Source: Colocasia esculenta
Lineage: Eukaryota > Streptophyta > Magnoliopsida > Alismatales > Araceae
Direction of reading: 5' to 3'
Length of the DNA: 64,000 bases
NCBI GenBank assembly: GCA_014218235.1
Contig: CM024766.1
Location: forward strand, 71,351,207-71,415,206
Of the stretch, positions 1-11,568 are shown piece by piece; position 1 is the stretch's first letter; the number at the start of each line of letters is the position of its first letter. The notes below the pieces were generated by a model, which saw only the letters and a list, made by a program, of their open reading frames with translations, had not been told where the DNA came from and did not search any database. A program made the translations under genes and the position numbers.

Positions 1-2524
1 AACAGCAAGCCTCACCTCCTCATCAGGAATAATAGTAGTGAGCATCTAGTTATCCTGATCGGAAATAAGATTTGGGATATAATTGAGGAGCTGGTTATCA
101 CCCAATACCTATTAGTAAAATGGGTCATTTAAGCTTAAACATGAGTAAATTGGGTCATTAATCATGACCCAAATCTAAGCCCAGCATGAGAGCACAAATT
201 TGCTCCCTACTACTTGCTATTGGGTGTTGAATTAAGATGGGAATAGCTTCATATGGTAGTTCTTGTTATGGTAGGACTCCTACCATAAGATTTAGGAACA
301 CCAAACTCGGAATTAAGCAAACCTAACATTATAAAACAATCATAAGACCCTCTATGGCCGACTTTAGCATGCTCCCTTCATTGCTGGATGTGGGAAGAAT
401 GTCCAAGAGCAGGAGGACGACCCTAGGGCTTGGATTCATGAAGAGCTTCTTCCCCAAGCCTCTTCATCGACCCAGAACCTTCGAGGAAATTCTTAGCATT
501 CAAAGGTAGGTGATCTCAGGCCAGAACTAAACAAATGCTATACCAACTGAAAGGGCATTGTGTCTAGTTTATTTTGCATCTGTTTTTCCCAAATTCCATC
601 AGCATGTTGGCCATATTAAGCGTTTTCCCATAAGTCGCGCAGTTTAGGATTTTTCATGGTTATGTTGTGTTTTACGTAAATCGAGGTCATTCTGGATCAA
701 ACCAAAACCATGATTTGTTTCTACTGGATGTCTTTAACACTTTTCATGTTCAGAGTTTTGTCTAGATATCATTAGATTTCAAGTAATAAGTCTATCATGA
801 AGGGTGTATCGGTTTTCTACGTTTTCGGGCAAGATCCAAGAACGCGACGTATCCAGACGTCGCGATTCTTCTTGCATGAACGTGATGTACTCATACGTCG
901 TGATTCAAGTGAAGGCGACCAAGTTATCTGTCACATTTTAAAGTCTGAGTGGTCAACCCTGACACCTCAAACTATGTGTCGCATGGGTTTCTGGATCGGC
1001 TTGAACGTGACGACATGTGCCGTCGCGATTCGACAGTTTTTCCTGCCCATCCGATTTTCATACAGTTTTTGTTTCAGAAGTTTGAAGTCGACTCTTGAAC
1101 GTGACGTATCGAAGCATCATGATTCAAGAATCCATCGCGATAGTGGTTGGTAATCGATCCGGTAATCGATTTCTTCTGAAGCGCGACAATAGGATCTGTC
1201 GCGATTTTGGTTAGGCAAACGATCAGGTAATCGATTCAGGTCTGAAAGGCGACCACCTGTCCTGTCACGATTTAAACTTGACAGGAGGGTCCGTCATGAT
1301 TTTGGGCCTTTACACCGAGTCTTGTTTGGCTGCGTACGGTTCTTTGAAAAGCGACATCTGAACCCGTCGCGATTCAAAGACCGACCCGAGGCTATTCCTT
1401 TTGGTTAGTCAGTCAACATGTGTATTATCTTAGTCTGTAGTCAAGTTACTTAGTGGTGCATTGGCCTAAAAATGATCAACCCATTTGAAAAACTATAAAG
1501 ACATGAATACAGTTCTAATGTACAATATGAGGATTGATTTTTTACGTTCATTTGATTATCATCTTGTGATCTAGCTTGATATGAAATCTGTCATAATAAG
1601 ATGTGATGTGAATCTGTGGAGGATACATGTTAGAATGAACTTGCTTAGTAAGCTTTACTATTATGTTACTTGCTTCTTGCATGTGAACTTTCCTTATTTA
1701 CGTGCTTTCCGAGGTTTCCATATTTTGTTCATAAATTGCACGCATGATTAGGAAAGTTCTGTGTCACGACACTTACACATTTGCATGATTAGGCACACCC
1801 CTCTTGGGGAATTGGAAGCTCTCTGTCGGTCATTCCGTATCAGCAGACTAACGACCTTTTCCTAAGACCTCCGTAAGTCTCTGTACTCTGTGGATTCCCT
1901 CATACAGACTGAGCTGGTTATACCATGAAGTACCCTGGAGATAGATAGCACTTGTACTGCGTATGATATGTCATTAGTCATCTTCTTGTCAAGACACTAA
2001 AGATTATGAAACTTAAGATACGTCATCATGCTGTCCAATTGATCTCTCGAGCTTTTGTCATACCTTGAACTCTATGAATGATCATGTCCTTATTACAATG
2101 AGCTTGTTATTGGAAATCCGTGGCCATAATATGTATATGTTTGATCGGCACAACGTGGGACTTCGGTCCATTCGACTAATGCCTATGCAATAAGGGCCAT
2201 GTCTGGTCCTAGGGAGGAGTGCCCCAACGTACTTATTAACCGCAAGAGTATGGACTTGTGGTGCATGGCATGGCACTGGAATGTGTGCAAGATTTGTGTG
2301 AATGTGCCTTCGTTTGATATGATAAGTTCGATATGATACGTTTGACCATGTGAATATGTGTTATTTGTGTGAATCTGGCTAGTTCTTGTTTATGTGATAC
2401 GATCTCATTCTTGAATTTCTTGTCCAATGCATATGAAGGTCAATACTTGATTTGCTATGACATCCATTGATAATTCTACTCTGTTCAGCCATTTAACTTG
2501 TTAGTAATGTCATGCATGTCTAGC
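1..2524 (+). mobile_element. Element D, left part: LTR-like element, interrupted by E
   Basis: This segment is colinear with the complete element F at 53770-56901. Shared landmarks include the region around the AAAG/GTAGGTG motif at 502-511, a run of paired CG motifs (841-1375), and a block with CCTCCGTAAGTC near 1868 followed by GAGCTGGTTATACC. By comparison with F, about 100 bp of its left end lies outside the window. A TATA-like TATAAAA is at 330-336. No protein-coding homology is visible; the 118-codon open frame at 797 is made of the motif array. It is probably a solo LTR of a Ty3/gypsy-type or non-autonomous element; this is inferred from F, which has TG ends and a 5-bp target duplication. 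Confidence 0.65.
841..1375. repeat. Cluster of about nine paired CG-core motifs in D
   Basis: About nine spaced copies of a pattern, GCGAC followed 5-15 bp later by GTCGCGATT, lie at roughly 50-80 bp intervals. The best copy is GCGACGT (844-850), spacer atccag, ACGTCGC (857-863), a perfect inverted repeat. Others start near 879, 914, 1003, 1098, 1181, 1242, 1282 and 1349 and have decayed by C/T and G/A changes. The function is unknown. The same grammar occurs in F (54708-55195) and in the LTRs and leaders of the gypsy elements here. Confidence 0.7.
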
Positions 2525-5457
2525 TGTAACATCTCGGGCTTTCCGGGTTCTTCCGATGCGTGTTGGATGACTGGACACTAACACGTTCGGTCTAGACGAC
2601 GTGTTAGTGTTGCGACGGAGCTAGCCGTCGCGGCAGTCATCCGTGTTGCGATCAGTGCCTGCGTCGCGTTCTTGTCGCACCTGGTCAACCGGTCGCAACT
2701 GCTTTCCGCTTTTTGGTCGTCTGACGCCTGTCAGAGTGGTAGGCATGGCAGACTGACCTATCTGGTTGTCGTGGCGTCCCTTGGGGGAGCCTTCTGGTCA
2801 TGGTGTGGACGGCCATCGCATTAAGAATGGTAACGCGATGCCCCGCCCTGTCACGTTCTGGGGGCCGAAGGCTAAAAGCCTTGGCCAGCGCCCTTTCTTC
2901 CTTCTTTTCCCCTTTTCCTTCCCTTCCTCCTCTTCGAGGTGGGAAGCCTCCTTCCCCTTGTTCTCCAGCGTTTGGAGCTTGGTGGAGCGGCCGGCGGCTC
3001 GTGTGCGAAGCGGGAGCATCAGCGAGGAGGAGGCGGCCGTGGCTTCGAGATGGCCTATTCGTGGGTTCAGTTCTTCTTTTCATGTAGGGATCTCTTGTGC
3101 CCATACTTGTTGGTGTGGTTTGGGAGTCCTTTTGGGTTAATGCATGTTTTTACAGCTTTCCCCATGCTCCCCTCCCCGTTGTGTGCTTATTTGTAAAGTG
3201 TGGGTGACCCCAGGATGTAGCATCCCGGCAGTCTGCCTCCCGGCTGATGTCGCGATGGCGGTGCGCATCGCAAGATCAGAGGAGGTGTCGCCCTGGTCGG
3301 ATGCGACCTTATCGCGGCGCGGGTGGTCGACGCGATAAGGATCACGTCGTGACCCGGTTTCCCACCGCGACAAGGCTGTTGTCGCGGCGCGCTACCCTAT
3401 GGCGACGGGGTCTTGTCGCGGTTGCCCTTCCCGTCTCGATGAGATCGCGACGGGCCAAGAGGGTGCGACAAGACCTGTGTTGCCTCGGGTGTTCCGTGGG
3501 CTGTGGTTGGCATGTCGGCGTGCGCCTTAGGGTAGGGTTGCCCTTAGGTCCTTCTGGTTGGGAACGCAGCAGGTTGCCTCCCGGCGTTCAGTGACCGAAG
3601 GTGAAACCTTCGTGACCGTGTCCTAGCGGCGGTGCTAGGAGGCTCGCGTCTGTCTAATAATCGATTGTCTATCAGTCAATCGATTATTAGAAGAGCGATG
3701 GTTTCTGTTCTGTTTGGTGGTGTTCCGATTTCTCGGGCCATGTCGTATGTGCCGGCGTTGGCCAACGGCCCTTCTGGGGTTTCAGGAAGGGGTGCCGTGC
3801 GTGCCTATGCCTGCTTGGCTTGTCTTGGTTACAAGTCAGTTGTGCCATTTTCTATGGTGGTTGCCCCGCCAGTTCTCTTTTCGCCCAGTGCTAGGCACTT
3901 GAGGGCTTGTCCGTGTGACAGGTTGTTACCGTTACCTGGGACCCCCAGCCCCACGCGTCTATTAGAGGGAGTTCTCTGGGCGGCGGACGTGCTCAAGTCA
4001 TGGACTTGGAGCAGAAGGGGAAAACAGTGGGGACAGCGGCGTAGAGTCGTTTGTAGAGCTCTCTTAGCTGGGTCTAGGTCGCCGAGGTGGTTGAGGCGCT
4101 CTTTCGGTGCGGACCAGCTAGTCCTTCTCACTGCCTCACTCTACGTTGGTTCCGAAGCCGCATAGGGAGGTTAGGCGTGGGGCCGTAGTTCGGCTGGACT
4201 GCGGTGGTTGTGGTTGTTTCTCTACTGTGGCTCGCTAGCCTCACTCTACCGGGGAGGTTGTAGGCAGGAGTCAGCGGCTGGCGAGCGAGAGGGGTGGACT
4301 GTGTGTCCCTCTCTTAGCTGTCTGTGGCAGTGGCTTGGTTGCTCTTATTGTGACGGTGTTTCTCACGCTGTTTCCGAGAATGTGTTCTCGTTGCCCTAGC
4401 CTACACGGTGGTTGTAGCCTAGCCGTGTCTAGCTTCTGTGGGCTCTGTTGGTTTCGCCTTGTGGGCCGTGTTTAGTGGTTTCTACTCTGCAGGTTCTCTC
4501 GGGGTGCCTCGTGTGGACACTCGTCTACTGTTTCAGTAACCCGTTCCTTGGTGCCGTCCATGGTGGCACCGGAGTGTGTAGTCCCCTGACCTCATGGAGT
4601 GTCCGAGGTGTAGGGTGGTTCTGCTTGTGGGCCCTCAACCTTGTGGAGGTCTGAGGTAGCCGTGCCTGTGGTGAGACAGTGCTTCTCACGTGGTTGCTCG
4701 GTGTCTCTCGTGGTGACATCTGGTTGTTCCTTCCCAACCTTGTGGAGGTCTGGGATGTTGGTGCTTGTATCATGAGTTTCTGGTCTCACGTGGTTGCTCC
4801 GGTGTTCTGTGAGCTTCTTTGTCTCGGCGGGTGTGTGCCGAGGTGTTGCTTCCACATTCTATTTGACTCTGCTGTTTCTGCGGGAGTCGTGTTGGGCCCG
4901 ACTCTGGTTGTAGGTCGTGGCATTTCTCTGTTCCGCTGCTTTGTAGCTCTCTACAGTAGGTGTTTCTCACTTTACTACTTTGTAGAGTAGTTTTACTTCT
5001 ACTTTGTTGGAGTTCCTGCTGCTCTGGCTGGTAAGGGACTGGCTATCCCTACTGAGCCTTGTTCGAGAGGCTCACCCCCCCTACTCTCTTCAGGTAGGGA
5101 CTCGCTGTCGTTGGAGTTCATTGTCGAGCGGTCGTGGTGGCGGCTTGTTCGCCGTGCGTTGCCAGCAGTGTGAGTTGTGAGCATGAGCGCTTGTACCGTG
5201 AGTTGAGAGTGGCCTTTTTGCAAGTCCTTGGGGTATGCCCTTTAAGGACTACACATTTATTTCTATACCTGTACTTTTATTTGGGACATGTTGTACATAA
5301 TTTCTTTATTAATGTACGAACTTTCTTGTTATAGTTATTTGAATTCATTGCTTATCTCACTGGACTAAATTCTAACCCTTCCGAGTCTTCGGATCCGTGG
5401 GTGGCGGCGCGACCTTCGGGGGTCCCTGGCGGGGGTCTTGGAGGTCAAGTCGTTACA
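2525..5457 (+). mobile_element. Element E: LTR-like insertion nested in D
   Basis: The insertion begins TGTAACATCTCGGG and ends GTCAAGTCGTTACA. It interrupts D, whose two halves align on both sides with the uninterrupted F. Flanks are CTAGC (2520-2524) and CTATC (5458-5462), a 4/5 match consistent with a mutated 5-bp target duplication. It is more GC-rich than its surroundings and holds TCGCGA-type motif clusters at 2588-2690 and 3238-3470. Long open frames (up to 177 codons at 3632) show no recognisable domain. It is best read as a solo LTR or small non-autonomous LTR element. Orientation is set by the TG end only and is uncertain. Confidence 0.6.
3654..3690. repeat. Perfect 14-bp inverted repeat inside E
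   Basis: CTAATAATCGATTG (3654-3667), a 9-nt loop, then its exact reverse complement (3677-3690). The arms contain ATCGAT. No function can be assigned from sequence alone. Confidence 0.85.
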
Positions 5458-5908
5458 CTATCCATCATGTTCTTGTAGAGATTCTACTTATTTAAAATGT
5501 TAATCATGTACATTAGTGCCCGCACATTGAGATGTAAATCCTAATGGGCTCGTTTGCTCATTCCTATCTTCCTAAACATTTCAGGTTGTAAAGATGAGGA
5601 TTATGTTTAGCGATGTGACTTGTGCGCCGAGCATGGAGTACACTTTAGAGAGTCTTTCTTTATTCCAGTTAGTGAGAGAATGGTAATCATTGTAATTTGT
5701 TTTTCTTTGAGAGTTAGATGAGGCTAGTAGTGGAGAGTTGTCTTTATTTTGACATTTAGAGATTGTAACATTCAGTCAAGATGAATAAAAGAGTTTGATT
5801 ATCTAATTAAGGGCCCTATTGATATTAGTCATTTGTCTTGGCTTCTGAATGCTTGTTTGTTCGTCGCATTTTCGATTTAATTCCGCTACTAAAAATCGAG
5901 GCGTGACA
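5458..5908 (+). mobile_element. Element D, right part and right terminus
   Basis: This resumes the D sequence after E and aligns with F from about 56440 onward, including the phrase ending GAGATGTAAATCCTA and the pyrimidine-rich ATTTCAG at 5578-5584, which resembles a splice acceptor. It ends GGCGTGACA at 5908, matching the GGGGCGTGAC terminus of F. Immediately to the right lies element A sequence that aligns with B near 25065-25145. D therefore appears to be inserted in the 3' part of A, and the rest of A should lie left of the window. Confidence 0.65.
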
Positions 5909-6674
5909 TTCATGATAGTCAAGGGATTGAGCCTTATTAAATAGGCGAAAGGTATAAAGTAATAATGCATGCTAAAAGAACGATATGTACACCTTTTTTT
6001 TTTTTTTGGATTTTTTTACTTTTTGGATTTTTCCATTTTTTTTGGATTTTTTTATTTTCTATTTTTTGGATTTTGGGATTTTCTATAGCGGCAATACCTA
6101 CATTTGAGTGATTAGCCAATAATCTCATCCCTCTCCTTTCGTTGTCAAACATCCCTTGAGTGCAGCGTGCATTTGTTTTTTTTAGCAACCCCTTGGTTGA
6201 TTGCCCCTAGTTGTTAGTGTTCCTACATAGACCTGGTGAGGGAGTGTTCCAGCCATTAGTGAGGGTAGGAAGATATAGGGGTAAGACTTAGCATCGGTTC
6301 TCGGGATGCTGGTTTGTTAACTGGTTAGGGTGTAACTCATGTAGATTGCGTTTATTGTCTAGAGACTTTGTGGTCATTGGTTTCCTTTTGGGGCATGCGT
6401 ATGACTGGGCTCAAGGGCGTCCCGCGGGGAACTACACTGCCACTCTTTGCCATGCCCTTATTCTTCATTTTGACTTATTTTCTTTTCTATATTTTCATCA
6501 TTTCTTTCTTTTAAAAGCTTAATTGACCATCTCTATTTGAGATTTCATTCACACATGATCTACCTCCCTCTCTGTCTTCAAACCATCGATCCTTCTGCCC
6601 CTATGCCTCGTCCGAGTAAGAGGAGAACAGACCTTCACATTCCCTACACAAGGGCTAAGAAGAAACACATTTGT

Positions 6675-8302
6675 CTAATGGACATTCGGTCGTGGGTTGC
6701 CGTGTTGTGTGTGTTGACTGAATAAAGGAGTTATTTGATAACCATGAAAGAAATCCCAAGACTGCTGGTAAAATCTTCTAAGGTACAAACCATTCCACGG
6801 GTGAGAGAGCTCCTCACCATTGGCATTCACTAGCATGTAGGTGTTCTCAGGGTACACTTCTTTAACTACATACGGACCTTCCCAATTAGCTTGTAATTTG
6901 GACCTAAGACCTCTAGGTTTTATGAAAATTCGCTTCAAAACCATGCCTCCTTCTTGAAATTTGTGTTCAATAACTTTCTTTTGAAAAGATCTTGAGAGTC
7001 TATTTTGATATAACAGCACATGATCAGTCACAGCCAGGCACCTTTCATCTAAGAGTTCTACCTGTGTGAGTAACACCTCTCGACGTTCATCGAGATTAAG
7101 TTCTTTGTCCAACTGTACCCTTAGCGAAGGGATGAGTATTTCATATGGAACTACCACCTCCATCCCATAAGTAAGTGAAAACGGAGTTTGCCCCGTGGGC
7201 GTGCGGACGGAGGTGCGGTAGGCCATAGAACCTCAATCAGTTTCTCAGGCCAATCAGCAAATTTGTAAGACTCACAAGTTTTCTTTAAAATTTTCAAAAG
7301 TGTTTTATTTGTGGCTTCGGCTTGACCGTTGCCCTGTGGATAGCACGGAGACGAATGATGCAGGGAAATGTTGAATTTCTTACATAGATCCTGAAGCTCT
7401 TGAGATATGAACTGAGGTCCATTGTCAGTGACAATGTCGCTTGGCACTCCAAACTGTGAGATGATGTTCTTCATGATGAATCAGCACATGGTTGATCTTT
7501 TAATTTTTGTGAATGCTTCAGCTTTGGCCCACTTGGTGAAATACTGAGTAGCAGTAAGGATGAATGCTTTCTGTTTGATTTGAGCATTAGGATCACCAAG
7601 GGGTCCAATGATATCAAAGCCCCACATGGAGAAACGCCACGGAGATGAGATGATAGTGGTTGTAGGGAGGAAAATAGAGCGTGGATCTTGTCGGCATGGA
7701 GTTGACACTTGACACACCTACGAACGTAGATGGCACAATCTTCCTCTAGGGTTGGCCAGTAATAGCCCTGCCTAAGGATCTTCTTAGCTAACATCTGGCT
7801 ATTCACATGCCCTCCACACTCACTAGCGTGGGCTCCTTCCACTACCTTCCAAGCGTCTTTGTCATGCAAGTATCTAAGGAGCATCCCGTTTAGGGCACGT
7901 CTGTACAACACTTCTCCAACAACGGTATACCTTAGCGTTGCCCTACGGATGGCTCTTCTATCTTCGAATTTCTGCTTCATCTGGGAAGGCACCATCCTTG
8001 TAGTCTTGCTCAATTTCATGATACCATGGCCTTTCTTCTTCCATTATTTCTCTTAGCTCTATGAGCATCACTTCCTTCGCTTCTCTCCTCTCTGCCTTCA
8101 CAATTAAAGAATTCCTGAGGTTGTCGAACCAAGGATCTTGAGTTAACTGTGCTTCTAACCTCTGGACAATGATGGTCTCAGCACTCTGGCTAAGAGGGAA
8201 GGAGAGGGATGAGGATAAAGATGCCAAGGCGTCAGCCATCTGAGAGCGAGGAGTATGAATGTAGAAGAGCTTATTGAATTGTCTAGCTAGGAGTGTGACC
8301 AA
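6675..8302 (-). pseudogene. Element A integrase, degenerate
   Basis: Integrase inserts the cDNA copy into host DNA. Reading down from 8302, the frames show the linker after the second RNase H (IHTPRSQMADALASL), an HHCC zinc-binding region ending CVKCQLHAD (about 7680-7720), the first catalytic Asp region (WGFDIIGPLGD), the second (VTDNGPQF, near 7420) and the catalytic Glu in GQAEATNKTLL (near 7320). A C-terminal region ends NGLYLRRFY near 6755. The reading frame changes several times (frames at 8302, 8019, 7717, 7474 and 7226), so no intact protein can be made. Most of the deduced protein matches the integrase of B. Confidence 0.85.
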
Positions 8303-8309
8303 ATCTTGA

Positions 8310-9060
8310 TAAGGCTTGAGTTTAGGGTCACAAGTGGGTAAGTAGAAAGGAACTACCGAAGAATGAGCTGTGAGTCTCCTATTATCTTGAGTTGACGTGT
8401 GCCCAGAAGATAGGCATGCTTGAGACCAGCCAAGAGAGCTTCATGCTCAGAGATGTTGTTGGTGACAGGGAACTGAAGTTGATACACCAAGGGAATGGTG
8501 ATTCCTTCTAGGGTGAGCAGAACAACACCTATGCCCCGTCCCCTAGAATTCAGAGCTCCATCGAAATGAAGCGACCAGAAGAAATCGCGAGAGATGAGTG
8601 ATAGATTTTCATCTGAAAAATCCTCTTAGACCGTGTCACTATGAGGAAGAGGAAGGTGAGCAAGGTACTCGGTAATAGCATACCCCTTTATAGCCTTATG
8701 GACTACAAAGGTGATGTCGAACTGAGATAGGAAGCTCTGCCAACGTGCCAATCTATCGGCGAGGACTGGCTTCTCTTGGAGGTATCTAATGGGATCCATC
8801 CTAGAGATCAAACTCACCTGATGGGATAGGAAGTAGTGCTTCAGTTTTTGCACTACCCACACTAGTGTTGTGCAAGTTTTCTCCATAGCGGTGAGCTTGA
8901 GCTCGGCAGGATTGAATAGCCTAAACAAGTAATAGACTGCCCTTTCTTTGCCAGTTTCATCATGTTGTTCAAGGACAGCTCCTAGGGAGTCCTCAATAGT
9001 TGACAGATACAAGATTAGGGGTTTTCCTGGGATATGAGCCTGCAGCACAGGTGGATTCAT
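8310..9060 (-). pseudogene. Element A RNase H and second (archaeal-type) RNase H, degenerate
   Basis: From 9060 down, the frame encodes the Ty3-type RNase H: PLILYLSTIEDSLGAVLEQHD, the ME-type Glu region (LTAMEKTCTTLVW) and the tether ending EYLAHLPLPHSD at about 8640. A stop follows at 8626. From about 8580 down to 8310 a second, degenerate RNase H is visible: HFDGALNSRGRGIG, then NNISEHEALLAGLK, then IIGDSQL. Two RNase H domains in tandem is a known feature of Tat elements, where the second one is of archaeal/plant type. Confidence 0.8.
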
Positions 9061-10215
9061 TAGATAACTCTTGAGTTCATCGAAGGCTTCTTGGCACTTA
9101 GTATTTCATTCAAATTCTACTCCTCCTTTCAATAGTTCATAGAAGGGACGACATCTTTGGGAGTGTTGAGATATAGATCTCCTTATGAACTGTAGTCGAC
9201 CAATCAATCCTCGATGTTCAGATATGTTATTATGAGGAGGCATCTCTCCTATTGCCTTGGCCTTGTTCGGGTCTATTTGAATCCCCCGCTTACTAAATAT
9301 AAACCCTAAAAGCTTGCCCGAGGAAACCCCAAATATGCACTTCTTAGGATTCATTTTCAATTGATACTCTTGTGCGTGTTGAAACACTTTGGCAAGTACG
9401 GAGGAGTGTTCCTTTCGGGTTCGAGACTTCACTATAATGTCATCCACGTAAACCTCAACACGAATGTGAATCATATCATGGAAGATTGCCAACATTGCCC
9501 TTTGATAAGTGGCACCGGCATTCTTTAACCCGAACGACATAACCACATAGCAATAAGTTCCCCAGGGCGTGGTGAAAGATGTTTTCTCTTGGTCCTTCGA
9601 GGCTAGACAGTTTTGATTATAACCTAAATAACCATCCATGAATGAAAGAGTTTTGAACCTAGTGGTGTTATCAATCAACACATCCAAGTGGGGTAATGGG
9701 AAATCATCTTTAAGACATACTCGATTTAAGTCTCGGAAGTCTATGCAAATCCGCACTCTTCCATCCTTCTTCATAACCAAGACTATGTTGGCCACCCATA
9801 AGAGATAGAGTACTACACAGATGAACCTAGCATTGTGCAGCTTGTCAATCTCCTCTTTCATCTTCAATGCAATGTGAGAATGGAATAGTCTCAATTTTTG
9901 TTTAACGGCTCTTGCCCCTGGCTTCAAGATTAACCTATGTTCCACTAACGTAGGGTCAATGTCGGGCATGTCCTCATATGACTAAGAAAATGAGTCTTTG
10001 TACTCCCTCAGCATCGGTCTTCTTCTTCCTTAAGAGGGAGACTGCAAGCTATGGTTAGAAGCTTGGGTTCTTCGTCTGTCCCAACATTTATCTCCTTGGT
10101 AGGCTCATCCACTGCCGATGTAGGCTCATCAAATCTCCTCATGCCACTAGCATACATTTTGGCAGCATCCTCTACCTCACTGTCTTCTTCATCCACTGGG
10201 TCCTCATCATTCATG
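9061..10215 (-). pseudogene. Element A reverse transcriptase, degenerate
   Basis: RT copies element RNA into DNA. A 287-codon frame (9969-9106) covers most of the domain: EHRLILKPGARAVKQKLR, then MKKDGRVRICIDFRDLNR, then FMDGYLGYNQ, then TPWGTYCYVVMSFGLKNAGATYQRAM, the catalytic YVDDIIVKS (near 9430), and KCIFGVSSGKLLGFIFSKRG. An acidic N-terminal region (10214-10008) carries YASGMRRFDEPTSAVDEP, also present in B. The copy is broken from its neighbours by frameshifts at both ends (near 10000 and 9080). Confidence 0.85.
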
Positions 10216-10620
10216 ATTTCATAAACTACAAATCCATCATCTGGCCACTTCTCTTCATGCTAAGCTTCCATGTTCAGAATGACTGCTTTCTAGACGAACT
10301 CTTCAACAGCTAGAAGAATGTCACACCTTTGTGCCAGATCCACCAAATATCTAAGGGGAATGGTACTGCCCTTGCCCTTCCTAAACAAGGACGGGGACTT
10401 ACTAGATTTTACCCTTGAATCTAAGCTAGGATTAGGACCTAAGGGGCACTCTAGGGGAGAGTCCAGAGGCTTATTGGAAGGGGAAGAAAGGGATGCGGCA
10501 CAGCCGCAGGGGACCTCCGATGGGTCTAGAGTGGAAGCAGGCCACCCGAGCTGAGGGTGCTCGAAGTAGAGTCGTGGTGCAGGGGAACAAAAGGCCCCTC
10601 ACCAGGTGAAGCCATAGTGA

Positions 10621-11306
10621 TCAACATGTGCATCTGAGAGCAGGGATTGCCGCTCTAGTTGGAGGAGAAGGGAAAAGGTGGGGATCGCCGCCAAAGAAGG
10701 AAGATGAGAGAGTGACAAGGATTGTCGTTAGGAGGTTTGAAAATGGGGAGAAATAGAGACGATGATCGCCGTCGGAGAGAAGGAGGAAGGAGACGGGGAT
10801 TGCCATCGGGAGGAGTGAGGGGAAGAGTGGAGACGGGGATCGCCGTCAAAGGGAGAAGGAAAGAAAGAGTGGAGACGGGGATCGCCATCAGAGAGAGGGA
10901 GTACGAGAATTGCTGTCAAAGGGAGCAAAGGAGGGAAGACGGTGATTGTAGTCCAAAGAAGGAGAAGGGGAAGATGGGGATCGCTGTCTGTGGAAGGAGA
11001 GGGGGAAGACGGGGATCACCATCCGATGAAGGAGAAGGGGAAGACGGTTATCGCCGTCCGGTTGCTGAGAAAGAGGGGAGTCTTTTTTTTTTTGCAAATA
11101 AAGAAAGCAAACTAACCTACATTTAAAGGCATCGGGAGAAGGAGAAAGTTGTGCCATTGAAAGAGAGAACAAAGTGGGGAGAGGGAATGGTTAACGCTTC
11201 GAGAGTGTTAGACGAGAGTTGGAGGATAAGGGGAGGTGAATGAGGGATGAAGGAGAATTTAGAAACAAAAATTAAAAATATGGAATGTTTGGGAGGCCAA
11301 GAATAC
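10621..11306 (-). repeat. PR-RT spacer of A with GACGGGGATCGCCGTC tandem array; probable intron
   Basis: Plus-strand copies of (GA)GACGGGGATCGCCGTC recur about every 45 bp from about 10640 to 11060, separated by purine-rich filler. The unit is an imperfect palindrome (GACGG...CCGTC). The matching spacer of B (19800-20220) holds the same array. On the minus strand CAAG/GTATTC at 11310-11301 looks like a splice donor, and B has CAAG/GTATTT at the same place. Ogre elements of the Tat lineage are known to have an intron between protease and RT, so an intron is a reasonable reading. Open frames across the array are simple-sequence translations, not genes. Confidence 0.55.
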
Positions 11307-11568
11307 CTTGGCTAGAGCTAATCTACGTAGTTGTTGTTTTCATATAGTAGATTAGGTTCTCCAATGTCTTCACCGTCCCTAAGCAACTGTTGCTTGGAGG
11401 TGATTGCTGACGGGGGCTCTACCAATTCTGCCACTGCTGAGGACCAGGTGAGATCACCATCCCAAAACAACCGACTAAATGCGATCGTTAGGTCTTCAAG
11501 ATCAAACCATTTGTGCTACTCTGCTTTAGGATCATCTGTTTTTCTCCTCATGTCAGGCCTCAGTGCTT

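Noticed and set aside
797..1153. 118-codon frame in D
   Set aside because: Composed of the GCGAC/GTCGC motif array; the matching part of F has no open frame.
841..1375. CRISPR-like regularly spaced repeats
   Set aside because: Repeats are degenerate, spacing is irregular, the sequence is a plant nuclear retroelement and no cas genes exist.
2685..3140. Overlapping frames of 139, 124 and 95 codons in E
   Set aside because: Low-complexity Arg/Gly/Ser translations on opposite strands with no recognisable motif.
3632..4165. 177-codon plus-strand open frame in E, and overlapping frames on both strands
   Set aside because: GC-rich sequence lengthens open frames by chance; no domain, no conserved counterpart, and several frames overlap on both strands.
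10722..11126. 134-codon plus frame and minus-strand partners in the A spacer
   Set aside because: Simple translation of the tandem GACGGGGATCGCCGTC array.
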